5,956 nt of DNA. It comes from Streptomyces rubellomurinus. Lineage in GTDB: Bacteria > Actinomycetota > Actinomycetes > Streptomycetales > Streptomycetaceae. The translations under genes and the position numbers were made by a program. Positions 1 to 5,956 of this stretch are shown piece by piece; positions within the stretch are counted from its first letter, which is position 1; each line of letters begins with the position of its first letter. The notes under the pieces were generated by a model. That model saw only the letters and a program-made list of their open reading frames with translations. It was not told the origin of the DNA and searched no databases. The stretch covers positions 1 to 5,956 of the forward strand of contig NZ_JZKH01000173.1 of the NCBI RefSeq assembly GCF_000961885.1, read 5' to 3'.

Positions 1-68
1 GGGCTGGCGGCGAGGAGTTCGACGGCCATGCCCGCCCACTGCGACCCCTGCCCCGGGAACACGAACAC
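1..68 (-). other. Acyltransferase N-terminal end (gene B)
   Basis: The first 22 residues of an AT, from [14 protein letters not shown] onward. The window ends before the GHSxG and YASH/HAFH motifs, so substrate choice cannot be read. The preceding KS-AT linker (residues 462-556) is nearly the same as that of gene A. Confidence 0.9.
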
Positions 69-1736
69 CGCACCCGAACCGGAAGCCGGAACCGACTCCG
101 CCTCGGCCAACCCGCCGAGCTGCGCCACGAGTTCGGGCAGATCCCGCCCCGCCACCACCGCCCGGTGCTCCAGCACCGCCCGGCCCGACGCGAGCGTCCG
201 CGCCACCGCCACCGGGTCGGCGCCGGGATGCGCCGCCGCCCACTCCCGCAGCCGCGCCACCTGCGCCCGCAGCGCCGCACCCGACCGTGCCGAGAGCACC
301 CACGGCACCACCCCGCGGACGGTCTCGCCCGCCGACGGGTCCGCCGCGTCCGGCGCCTCCTCCAGCACCACGTGCGCATTGGTGCCGCTCGCGCCGAAGG
401 ACGAGACGGCGGCCCGGCGCGGGCGCTCCGAGCGCGGCCAGGCCACCGGCTCGGTCAGCAGCCGGACGTTGCCCGTCGCCCAGTCGATGTGCGGTGACGG
501 GGCGTCGATGTGCAGGGTCGGCGGCAGTTCCTCGTGCCGCAGCGCCAGCACCGTCTTGATCACCCCGGCCACGCCCGCCGCCGCCTGGGTGTGCCCGATG
601 TTGGACTTCACCGAGCCGAGCCAGAGCGGCCGGTCCTCGGGGCGGCCCCGCCCGTAGGTGGCCAGCAGCGCCTGCGCCTCGATCGGGTCGCCGAGTGCCG
701 TGCCCGTCCCGTGCGCCTCCACGGCGTCGACGTCGCGCGCGGCCAGGCCGGCGGCCTCCAGGGCGGCCCGGATCACCCGTTCCTGCGAGGGGCCGTTCGG
801 CGCCGTCAGTCCGTTGGACGCGCCGTCCTGGTTCACCGCGCTGCCGCGCACCACCGCGAGGACGGGGTGTCCGTGGCGCCGCGCGTCCGACAGCCGCTCG
901 ACCACGAGCAGCCCGGCCCCGTCCGCCGGGCTGAAGCCGTCCGCGGCGGCCGAGAACGGCTTGCAGCGGCCGTCCGGGGCGAGGCCGCGCTGGCGGGCGA
1001 AGTTGACGAAGGTCTCCGGGGTGCACATCACGGTGGCGCCGCCCGCGAGCGCGAGGTCGCACTCCCCCGAGCGCAGCGCGCCGACCGCCAGGTGCAGCGC
1101 GACCAGCGCCGAGGAGCACGCGGTGTCCACGGTCACGGCCGGCCCCTCCAGGCCGAGGACGTAGGACACCCGGCCGGCCAGCAGGCTGGCGGCGTTGGCC
1201 ATGCCGAGCGTGCCGTCGCGGCCCTTGGCCGTGCGGGCGAGGACGGTGGTGTAGTCGAGCCAGTTGATCCCGGTGTAGACCCCGGTGCGGCTGCCTCGCA
1301 GGCTCGTCGGGTCGATGCCGCCGCGCTCGAACGCCTCCCAGGAGATCTCCAGCAGCAGGCGCTGCTGCGGGTCCATGGCCAGCGCCTCGCGCGGCGAGAT
1401 CCCGAAGAAGCCGGCGTCGAACTCGGCGGCGTCGTAGAGGAATCCGCCTTCGCGGACGTACGCCGTGCCGGGGGTGTCGGGGTCGGGGTCGTACAGGGCC
1501 TCCAGGTCCCAGCCCCGGTCGGTCGGGAAGGGGCCGATCGCGTCGCCGCCGCCCGCCACGAACTCCCACAGCCGCTCCGGTGTCGACAGCCCGCCCGGGA
1601 AGCGGCAGGCCATGCCCACGATGGCGATCGGCTCGCGGCCCTGCTCCTCCAGCTCCCGCACCCGCCGGTGCGCGTCCCGCGCGTCGGCGACGGCCCGCTT
1701 GAGGTACGACCGCAGCTTCTCTTCCGACTCGGCCAC
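1..1736 (-). CDS. Modular type I PKS, 5' part: docking-KS-AT(start)
   Basis: Start of the next PKS protein, which should accept the chain from the protein of gene A and extend it. It is cut by the left edge after 578 codons plus two bases with no stop, so domains after the AT start are unseen. The GTG at 1736-1734 is the start: no ATG or GTG lies in frame in the gap upstream, GGAG sits 5 bases before it, and the product opens with [16 protein letters not shown], the usual N-terminal docking helix. The KS covers about residues 35-461: the nucleophile is C207 in DTACSSA, with H342 in EAHGTGT, K377 in SVKSNIGH and H382 in GHTQAAAG, so it is a condensing KS and not a loading KSQ. A KS-AT linker (462-556) leads into the AT opening [10 protein letters not shown] (560-569). 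AT substrate and reductive domains cannot be read here. Some KS loop residues differ from the common consensus but no catalytic residue is missing. Confidence 0.97.
   Translation of the reverse strand, partial: MAESEEKLRSYLKRAVADARDAHRRVRELEEQGREPIAIVGMACRFPGGLSTPERLWEFVAGGGDAIGPFPTDRGWDLEALYDPDPDTPGTAYVREGGFLYDAAEFDAGFFGISPREALAMDPQQRLLLEISWEAFERGGIDPTSLRGSRTGVYTGINWLDYTTVLARTAKGRDGTLGMANAASLLAGRVSYVLGLEGPAVTVDTACSSALVALHLAVGALRSGECDLALAGGATVMCTPETFVNFARQRGLAPDGRCKPFSAAADGFSPADGAGLLVVERLSDARRHGHPVLAVVRGSAVNQDGASNGLTAPNGPSQERVIRAALEAAGLAARDVDAVEAHGTGTALGDPIEAQALLATYGRGRPEDRPLWLGSVKSNIGHTQAAAGVAGVIKTVLALRHEELPPTLHIDAPSPHIDWATGNVRLLTEPVAWPRSERPRRAAVSSFGASGTNAHVVLEEAPDAADPSAGETVRGVVPWVLSARSGAALRAQVARLREWAAAHPGADPVAVARTLASGRAVLEHRAVVAGRDLPELVAQLGGLAEAESVPASGSGAVFVFPGQGSQWAGMAVELLAAS
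25..375 (-). repeat. Near-identical KS-AT linker/AT-start segment, copy in gene B
   Basis: Direct-repeat partner of 5501-5848. Bases 31-84 are identical to 5507-5560 (54 in a row). Bases 349-375 match 5822-5848 exactly (27 in a row), and most of the stretch between matches with scattered, largely synonymous changes and a net 3-base length difference. It codes for the KS-AT linker and the [18 protein letters not shown] entry of the AT. Confidence 0.88.
354..1634 (-). other. Ketosynthase domain, complete (gene B)
   Basis: Decarboxylative condensation domain from [14 protein letters not shown] to the [18 protein letters not shown] end. The active-site Cys is C207 (codon 1118-1116) in DTACSSA, and the two His are H342 and H382. 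All catalytic residues are present, so this is a chain-extending KS. The loop at residues 266-275 reads [10 protein letters not shown] where many extender KSs have an EGVG-type ending, and residues 151-162 ([12 protein letters not shown]) are also less common. Confidence 0.95.
1635..1736 (-). other. N-terminal docking coiled coil (gene B)
   Basis: The first 34 residues are a charged helix with regularly spaced hydrophobics (L8, Y11, L12, V16, V26, L29), running into [16 protein letters not shown] at the start of the KS. This is the standard acceptor docking coiled coil of class 1 cis-AT PKS proteins and the natural partner for the tail of gene A. Confidence 0.9.
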
Positions 1737-1741
1737 GTCTA

Positions 1742-1753
1742 CTCCGACTCCTC
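1742..1753 (-). promoter_or_regulatory. Ribosome binding site of gene B
   Basis: On the minus strand GGAG (1745-1742) lies 5 bases before the GTG start at 1736. A second purine block, GAGGAG (1753-1748), lies 11 bases before it. The nearer GGAG has the better spacing. This supports the GTG as the start and shows that gene B can be initiated independently of gene A. Confidence 0.75.
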
Positions 1754-1781
1754 GATCGAACGGTCGTTGTCGCTGGTCTGG

Positions 1782-1815
1782 TGCCGGTCCTGCCGGTCCT
1801 GCCGGTCCTGCCGGT
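1782..1815 (-). repeat. 9-bp tandem repeat in the gap between the PKS genes
   Basis: Within the 88-base gap, the plus-strand unit TGCCGGTCC occurs three times in a row (1782-1808), followed by a partial fourth copy TGCCGGT (1809-1815). The copies are perfect. It lies 10 bases after the stop codon of gene A and about 45 bases before the start of gene B. I see no stable inverted repeat in it, so it does not look like a terminator. It is most simply a replication-slippage repeat. Confidence 0.9.
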
Positions 1816-1824
1816 GCCCGGGGA

Positions 1825-2052
1825 TCACTCGAAGCCCTGGTCGACGAGGGAGAACAGCTCGTCGTCGGTGGCGGACCGCAGGTCGTCCGCGTCGGCTCCC
1901 TCCGCCCCGCCGTCCGCGTCCGCGCCGGTGTCCGCGCACAACGCCAGGAGCTCGCGCAGGCGTTCGGCGACCCGGTCGCGGGCGCCGGCCTCGGCCAGGA
2001 CCGCCGGCAGGGCCTCGTGCAGCCGGTCCAGGTCGGCGAGCACGGGGGTGGC
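1825..2052 (-). other. C-terminal docking domain (gene A)
   Basis: Residues 1298-1372 follow the usual actinobacterial PKS C-terminal docking layout. A dimerising helical part ([15 protein letters not shown], then [15 protein letters not shown]) is followed by an Asp/Gly/Ala-rich flexible linker and a short terminal helix, [16 protein letters not shown]. The terminal helix normally binds the coiled coil at the N-terminus of the next PKS protein. The DQGFE ending differs a little from the common DEELG-like end. Confidence 0.88.
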
Positions 2053-5000
2053 CTCCGAGGCGTCCTCGGCGAGGCGCGTCACGACGTGGCGGGCCAGGCT
2101 GACCGGGTTCGGGTAGTCGAACACCAGGGTCGAGCGCAGGTGCACCCCGGTGGCGCGGATCAGGCGGTTCCGCAGGTCGACCGCCATCAGGGAGTCGAAG
2201 CCGACCTCCTTGAACGCCCGCTCGGGCCCGACCTGGTCCTCTCCCTGGTGGCCCAGCACGGCGGCCGCCAAGGTCCGGACGAGCGTGATCAGTTCACGCT
2301 CGCGCTCCTCCCCGGACAGCGCCGCCAGCCGCCGCTGCAGGGCCTCGCCGCCCGCGGTCTCGGCCGCCCCGGCGGCCCCCGCCTGGCGGCGCGCCGCCAG
2401 GCCGCGCAGCAGGTGCCGCAGCGGACCGGGGACGGCCTCCGGGCGGGTGCGCAGCGCCGCGCGGTCGGGCCGGGCGAGGACCAGTCCGGGACCACCGGCC
2501 ATGCACAGCGCCTCGTCGAAGAGGGCGACCGCCTCGGCCTCGGTCAACTCCAGGAGCCCTGCCGGGGGTTCGGCGTCGTGTCCGCCGAGCGCGACGGGCC
2601 CCCAGGCAAGGACCGCGGCGGGCAGTCCCTCGGCGTGCCGGGCGGCTGCCAGCGCCTCGGCGAAGGCGGCGGCCGCAGCAGCCTCGGGCTGCTCGGGCAC
2701 GCCGAGCAGGCCGCTCGCCGGGGAGAGCGCCAGGAGGAGCGCGCCCGAGTGCTCGGCGGTGGCGTCCTTCAGCGCGGCGCTCAGCCCCTCGCGGTCGCCG
2801 GAGGCCCAGGTGACGACCTCGGCCTCGGCGCCCGCCTCGGCCAGCCGGCCTGCGAGCCGGCGCACGGCGTCGGTGCCGGTACCGGTGCCGGTGTTGTCGC
2901 TCGGCAGGAGGACGAGGCGGCGGACGCCGTGGGCGGCGACGAGGTGTCCGGCCAGTACGGCGGCGAGCGGGGCGTCCGCGCCGCCGATCAGCACCGTGCC
3001 ACCCCGGGCCAACTGCGGTCCTTCCGTAGCCGGTTGGGCCACCGGGGCCTTGACCAGGGACGGGGCGAACGGCCGTCCGCCGCGCAGGGCGAGCCTCGGT
3101 TCGCCGCTGGACGCCAGTACGGGCAGCGCGGCGGCCGAGGCCGGGTCGTCGTCCAGGTCGACGAGCAGGATCCGGTCCGGGTGCGCGGCCTGCAGCGCGC
3201 ACGCCGCGCCCCACCCGGCCGCCCTCGCCGGATCGGGCACCCGGTCCTCGGCGGCCGCGCGGACGGCCTGCCGGGTCACCAGCAGGAGCCTGCTCTCCGC
3301 CAGCCCCGGTGCGGCCGCCCACGCCGCGACCTCGGCGGCGACCCGGGCCACCGTACGGCCGACGGCCTGGTCCGGGTCGGTCACGGCGAGCACCACGACA
3401 TCCGGCGCGGGCCCACCGGCCGCGACGGCGGCGGCGAGCGCCGCCACGTCCTCGTAGCGCAGCACCGCATCGAGGCCGTCGAAGCCGTCGAGGCCGTCCG
3501 CCGCGCCGAGCAGGGCGAGACGTCCGGGCGCGTCGCAGCGCGGCTCGACCGCCTCGCACGCGTCCCAGCTCAGCCGGAAGAGCGCGTCCCGGTGCACCCC
3601 GCCGGCCGCGCGCAGCTGCTCGGCGGAGACCGGGCGGACGGACAGCGACTCGACGACGGCGACCGGGCGGCCCGCCGCGTCCGCGACCCGCATCGAGACC
3701 GCGCCCTCCCCGGCCGGGGACAGCCGGACCCGCAGGCCGACCGGCCCCGCGCCGGAGAAGCGGACGCCGCGCCAGGAGAACGCCACCCGCACCTCCTCGT
3801 CCGCACCGGCGCCCGCCCGCAGCGCCTGCACCCCGGCGTCGAGCAGGGCCGGGTGCACGGCGAAACCGGCCGCCTCGCGCTCCTGCTCGGCGGGGAGTTC
3901 GACGGCGGCGAACAGGTCGTCGCCGTGCCGCCAGGTCTGGCGCAGGCCCCGGAAGGCGGGGCCGTAGTCGACCCCGGCGGCCGCCAGGCGCTCGTAGAAG
4001 TCGCCGACGTCCAGCGGCTCGGCGCCGGTCGGCGGCCAGCTCGCCCACGCGGGATCGGCGGCGTCGACCAGTGTGCCGTCGACCGGCGCGCCGTCCGCCA
4101 GCGTGCCGTCCGCGTGCCGCGTCCAGGGCTCCTCGGCCGGCGCGTGCTCCGGCCGCGAGTGCACGCTGACCGTACGGACGCCGGCCGGGTCCGGCGCGCC
4201 CACGACGACCTGGATCCACAGCGCCTCGGCGTCCGTGTCGGGCAGGACGAGCGGGGTGTGCAGGGTCAGTTCCTCGACGGTCGGACTGCCGACCTCGCCG
4301 CCCGCCCAGGCCGCCAGCTCGACGAACAGCGTCCCCGGCACGATCGCCGCGCCCAGGACGACGTGGTCGGCGAGCCAAGGGTGAGCGGCCGTGGAGAGGC
4401 GGCCCGTGAACAGCACGGTGCCGTCGTGCGCCGAGCTGACCGCCGCACCCAGCAGCGGGTGCCCGGCCGACGCCAGCCCGAGCCCGGCCGGGTCGCCCGT
4501 CCGGACACCCTGGTCGAGCCAGTAGCGGCGACGCTGGAAGGCGTACGTCGGCAGGTCGGCCCGGGGTCCGGCGGGCAGCTGGGTGGCCCAGTCGACAGGC
4601 AGGCCCGCGACGAAGGCCGCGGAAAGGGCCGTCACCAGGCGCTCGGGGCCGCCCTCGCCGCGGCGCAGGGTCTCCAGGACGGCGCCGCCGGGGGTGTCCT
4701 CCAGCTGGTCGGCGATCGGGACGACGAGGCCGGGGTGGGGGCTGCACTCCAGGAACAGCGTGTGGCCGTCCGCGACCGCCGATGCGACCGCCGTGTCCAG
4801 GCGGACGGTGCCGCGCAGGTTGTCGAACCAGTACGAACCCGCCAACCGCTCGGGGTCGGCGACCACTTCACCGGTGACCGTGGAGTACATCGCGATCCGG
4901 CCAGCCAACGGCCGTACGCTCGCCGACAGTTCGGCGACCTCGTCGCGCACCGCGTCCATGTGCGCCGAATGCGAGGCGTAGTCCACGGGGATCATGCGCG

Positions 5001-5956
5001 CCCGGACACCCTCGCGCTCGCACCGCTCGACCACGGCCGCCAGGGCCTCGGTGTCACCCGACAGCACCACGCTGGACGGACCGTTGACCGCCGCCAACGA
5101 CAACCGGCCATCGGCCTCCACGAGTTCAGCCGCCCGCTCGACACCGACACCGACCGACAGCATCCCGCCGCCCGACACCTGCCGCAGCGCCCGACTGCGC
5201 AGCACCACCACCCGCGCCGCGTCTTCGAGCGAGAGCAACCCGGCCACGTGCGCGGCGGCGATCTCCCCCTGCGAGTGCCCGATCACGGCGGACGGCCGCA
5301 CCCCGCAGGACTCCCACCACCGGGCCAGCCCGACCATCACGGCGAACAGCGCGGGCTGCACGACGTCGACCCGCTCCAGCAGCCCGTCCGAACCGTCCCG
5401 CAGGACGTCCACCAGCGACCAGTCCGTCAACGAATCCATCACCGCCGCACACTCATCAACCGCAGCAGCGAACACCGGCGAGACATCAAGGAGTTCAGCC
5501 GCCATCCCCGCCCACTGCGACCCCTGCCCCGGGAACACGAACACCGCACCCGAACCGGAAACAGGAACCGACTCCCCCTCGGCCACCTCACCCAGCCGCG
5601 CCACGAGCTCGGCCAGATCCCGCCCCGCCACCACCGCCCGGTGCTCGAACACCGCCCGCCCCGTCACCAGCGCCCGGCCGACGTCTGCCGGCTCGGCCTC
5701 GGGATGCGCCACCGCCCACTCCCGCAGCCGCTCCGCCTGCGCCCGCAACGCCGCACCCGACCGCGCCGACACCACCCACGGCACCACCCCGCCCGGGCTC
5801 ACCGCCTCCGGCACGACCGTCTCCGGCGCCTCCTCCAGCACCACGTGCACATTCGTGCCGCTGATCCCGAACGAGGACACCCCGGCCCGCCGGACCCGCG
5901 AACCGCCCGCAGGCCACGGCACCTCGTCCGTCAGCAGCTCCACCGCGCCCGCCGAC
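1825..5956 (-). CDS. Modular type I PKS, 3' part: KS(end)-AT-DH-KR(inactive)-ACP-docking
   Basis: Large cytosolic multienzyme that extends a polyketide by one unit per module; the 5' part lies beyond the right edge. Residues are numbered from the Val codon at 5943-5941, which is internal and not a start because the frame stays open to the edge. Order: KS end (1-38), KS-AT linker, AT (about 133-430, nucleophile S224), DH (495-775, H527 and D702), KR structural half (785-965), degraded KR catalytic half (980-1160), ACP (1205-1290, S1251) and docking domain (1298-1372), then TGA. AT motifs YASH and RVDVVQP indicate methylmalonyl-CoA. The KR lacks its cofactor glycines, Ser and Tyr and is about 40 residues short, so I infer the module leaves a beta-ketone. 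No ER and no thioesterase are present, so the chain must move on to another protein, most simply gene B, 88 bases downstream on the same strand. The family call is certain; the product and module number are unknown. Confidence 0.97.
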   Translation of the reverse strand, partial: SAGAVELLTDEVPWPAGGSRVRRAGVSSFGISGTNVHVVLEEAPETVVPEAVSPGGVVPWVVSARSGAALRAQAERLREWAVAHPEAEPADVGRALVTGRAVFEHRAVVAGRDLAELVARLGEVAEGESVPVSGSGAVFVFPGQGSQWAGMAAELLDVSPVFAAAVDECAAVMDSLTDWSLVDVLRDGSDGLLERVDVVQPALFAVMVGLARWWESCGVRPSAVIGHSQGEIAAAHVAGLLSLEDAARVVVLRSRALRQVSGGGMLSVGVGVERAAELVEADGRLSLAAVNGPSSVVLSGDTEALAAVVERCEREGVRARMIPVDYASHSAHMDAVRDEVAELSASVRPLAGRIAMYSTVTGEVVADPERLAGSYWFDNLRGTVRLDTAVASAVADGHTLFLECSPHPGLVVPIADQLEDTPGGAVLETLRRGEGGPERLVTALSAAFVAGLPVDWATQLPAGPRADLPTYAFQRRRYWLDQGVRTGDPAGLGLASAGHPLLGAAVSSAHDGTVLFTGRLSTAAHPWLADHVVLGAAIVPGTLFVELAAWAGGEVGSPTVEELTLHTPLVLPDTDAEALWIQVVVGAPDPAGVRTVSVHSRPEHAPAEEPWTRHADGTLADGAPVDGTLVDAADPAWASWPPTGAEPLDVGDFYERLAAAGVDYGPAFRGLRQTWRHGDDLFAAVELPAEQEREAAGFAVHPALLDAGVQALRAGAGADEEVRVAFSWRGVRFSGAGPVGLRVRLSPAGEGAVSMRVADAAGRPVAVVESLSVRPVSAEQLRAAGGVHRDALFRLSWDACEAVEPRCDAPGRLALLGAADGLDGFDGLDAVLRYEDVAALAAAVAAGGPAPDVVVLAVTDPDQAVGRTVARVAAEVAAWAAAPGLAESRLLLVTRQAVRAAAEDRVPDPARAAGWGAACALQAAHPDRILLVDLDDDPASAAALPVLASSGEPRLALRGGRPFAPSLVKAPVAQPATEGPQLARGGTVLIGGADAPLAAVLAGHLVAAHGVRRLVLLPSDNTGTGTGTDAVRRLAGRLAEAGAEAEVVTWASGDREGLSAALKDATAEHSGALLLALSPASGLLGVPEQPEAAAAAAFAEALAAARHAEGLPAAVLAWGPVALGGHDAEPPAGLLELTEAEAVALFDEALCMAGGPGLVLARPDRAALRTRPEAVPGPLRHLLRGLAARRQAGAAGAAETAGGEALQRRLAALSGEERERELITLVRTLAAAVLGHQGEDQVGPERAFKEVGFDSLMAVDLRNRLIRATGVHLRSTLVFDYPNPVSLARHVVTRLAEDASEATPVLADLDRLHEALPAVLAEAGARDRVAERLRELLALCADTGADADGGAEGADADDLRSATDDELFSLVDQGFE
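2074..2331 (-). other. Acyl carrier protein domain (gene A)
   Basis: A four-helix carrier domain at residues 1205-1290. The phosphopantetheine attachment motif is [16 protein letters not shown], with S1251 (codon 2193-2191) as the modified Ser. The following helix-3 segment [17 protein letters not shown] is standard for PKS ACPs. It holds the growing chain and, being the last enzymatic domain, hands it to the next protein. Confidence 0.95.
2464..3591 (-). other. Ketoreductase region, catalytic half degenerate and shortened (gene A)
   Basis: The structural half (about 785-965) is ordinary: FRLSW opening, the [18 protein letters not shown] strand pattern and EPRLALRGG. The catalytic half starts GGTVLIGG at 981 but the Rossmann pattern is broken, with two of its three glycines replaced by A991 and A994. 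The SRRG-like and CDV-like segments read PSDN and WAS. The stretch with HAAGVLDD and the catalytic Lys is missing, by my alignment about 40 residues. The catalytic Ser is P1075, the Tyr is A1088 and the Asn is A1092. The closing [15 protein letters not shown] (1101-1115) is kept. I conclude it neither reduces nor epimerises and is retained as scaffold. Confidence 0.9.
3619..4461 (-). other. Dehydratase domain with intact motifs (gene A)
   Basis: Double-hotdog DH that normally removes water from a beta-hydroxyacyl-ACP. It begins at HPLLG (495-499). The HxxxGxxxxP motif is intact from H527 to P536, YGPAFRGL is at 660-667, and DxxxQ with catalytic D702 is at 702-706. An AFSWRGV strand (721-727) matches the usual FSW motif. 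By these motifs the domain could be active, but the KR of the same module looks dead, so its normal substrate would not form. It may be silent, or act on a group made elsewhere. Confidence 0.92.
4654..5547 (-). other. Acyltransferase domain, methylmalonyl-CoA type (gene A)
   Basis: The AT loads the extender unit onto the ACP. Visible motifs are GQGSQWAGM (139-147), [10 protein letters not shown] (191-200), the nucleophile elbow GHSQG with S224 (codon 5274-5272), and YASH at 322-325, where H325 is the catalytic His. In this family YASH together with GHSQG and RVDVVQP marks methylmalonyl-CoA specificity, whereas malonyl ATs usually carry HAFH. The post-AT linker motif [13 protein letters not shown] follows at 464-476. 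The specificity is a motif-based prediction. Confidence 0.93.
5501..5848 (-). repeat. Near-identical KS-AT linker/AT-start segment, copy in gene A
   Basis: Partner of 25-375, in the same orientation about 5.5 kb away and in the equivalent position of the preceding module. The identity exceeds what domain homology alone usually gives at silent sites, which suggests recent duplication or gene conversion between modules. Confidence 0.88.
5830..5956 (-). other. Ketosynthase C-terminal end (gene A)
   Basis: The last part of a KS domain, with the conserved [20 protein letters not shown] ending (residues 19-38). The usual NAHV reads NVHV here, a conservative change outside the active site. The catalytic Cys and His residues lie beyond the window, so KS activity cannot be judged. 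Confidence 0.93.

Noticed and set aside
1752..1759. TCGATCGA palindrome upstream of gene B
   Set aside because: An eight-base palindrome is too short and too likely by chance in high-GC DNA to be called an operator.
1737..1824. Transcription terminator or promoter in the gap
   Set aside because: No strong hairpin with a U tract and no recognisable -10/-35 pair. The repeats are direct, not inverted, and co-transcription of the two genes is simpler.
1782..1832. Recent fission of a single A-B gene, since the frame of gene B is open across the gap
   Set aside because: Both sides carry complete, specialised docking ends, so two separate proteins are the natural state. Open frames across short GC-rich gaps are expected.
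1739..1939. Short minus-strand frame running past the stop of gene A to a TAG just before the GTG of gene B
   Set aside because: A possible coupling or leader ORF, but its sequence is an out-of-frame reading of the docking domain plus the spacer repeat, with no ribosome binding site or conserved motif that I can see.
510..2102. Long plus-strand open frame (530 codons) opposite the KS of gene B and the end of gene A
   Set aside because: It is Arg/Pro/Ala/Gly-rich with no recognisable domain, and lies antisense to a KS with all catalytic motifs. High-GC DNA commonly gives such antisense frames.
2150..3457. Plus-strand open frame (435 codons) opposite the KR and ACP
   Set aside because: Low-complexity Ser/Ala/Arg-rich translation antisense to clear PKS domains; no independent support.
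2294..4747. Minus-strand open frame (817 codons) overlapping gene A in another frame
   Set aside because: The translation is almost entirely Arg, Pro, Gly and Ala; it is an out-of-frame shadow of the DH-KR coding region.

Overview
The window is the inside of a modular type I polyketide synthase (PKS) cluster. GC is very high, and codons on the coding strand end almost always in G or C. Together with the cis-AT PKS architecture and docking domains, this points to an actinomycete, most likely Streptomyces or a close relative. This is an inference; nothing in the window fixes the species or the product.

Both real genes are on the minus strand, so biological order runs from high to low coordinates. 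PKS gene A (5956 to 1825) enters from the right edge. It carries the tail of a ketosynthase (KS), a methylmalonyl-type acyltransferase (AT), a dehydratase (DH) with all expected catalytic motifs, a ketoreductase (KR) whose catalytic half has lost its cofactor and active-site residues plus about 40 residues, an acyl carrier protein (ACP), and a C-terminal docking domain ending at a TGA. After an 88-base gap with a 9-bp tandem repeat and a ribosome binding site, PKS gene B (1736 to 1) begins at a GTG. It carries an N-terminal docking coiled coil, a complete KS with Cys-His-His residues, the KS-AT linker and the first residues of an AT, and is cut by the left edge.

The two proteins should act in series. 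Gene A's last module adds a methyl-branched extender unit and, with a dead KR, should leave the beta-keto group unreduced, so its intact-looking DH lacks its normal substrate. The chain on the ACP would then pass through the docking-domain pair to the KS of protein B.

The points most worth a second look are the eroded, internally deleted KR beside a motif-complete DH, and the near-identical KS-AT-linker/AT-start segments of the two modules (54 identical bases in a row), which share a G-ending codon bias unlike the DNA around them. I see no RNA gene, mobile element, CRISPR array, terminator or promoter. The two genes cover everything except the 88-base gap. I do not see a wholly new kind of system.
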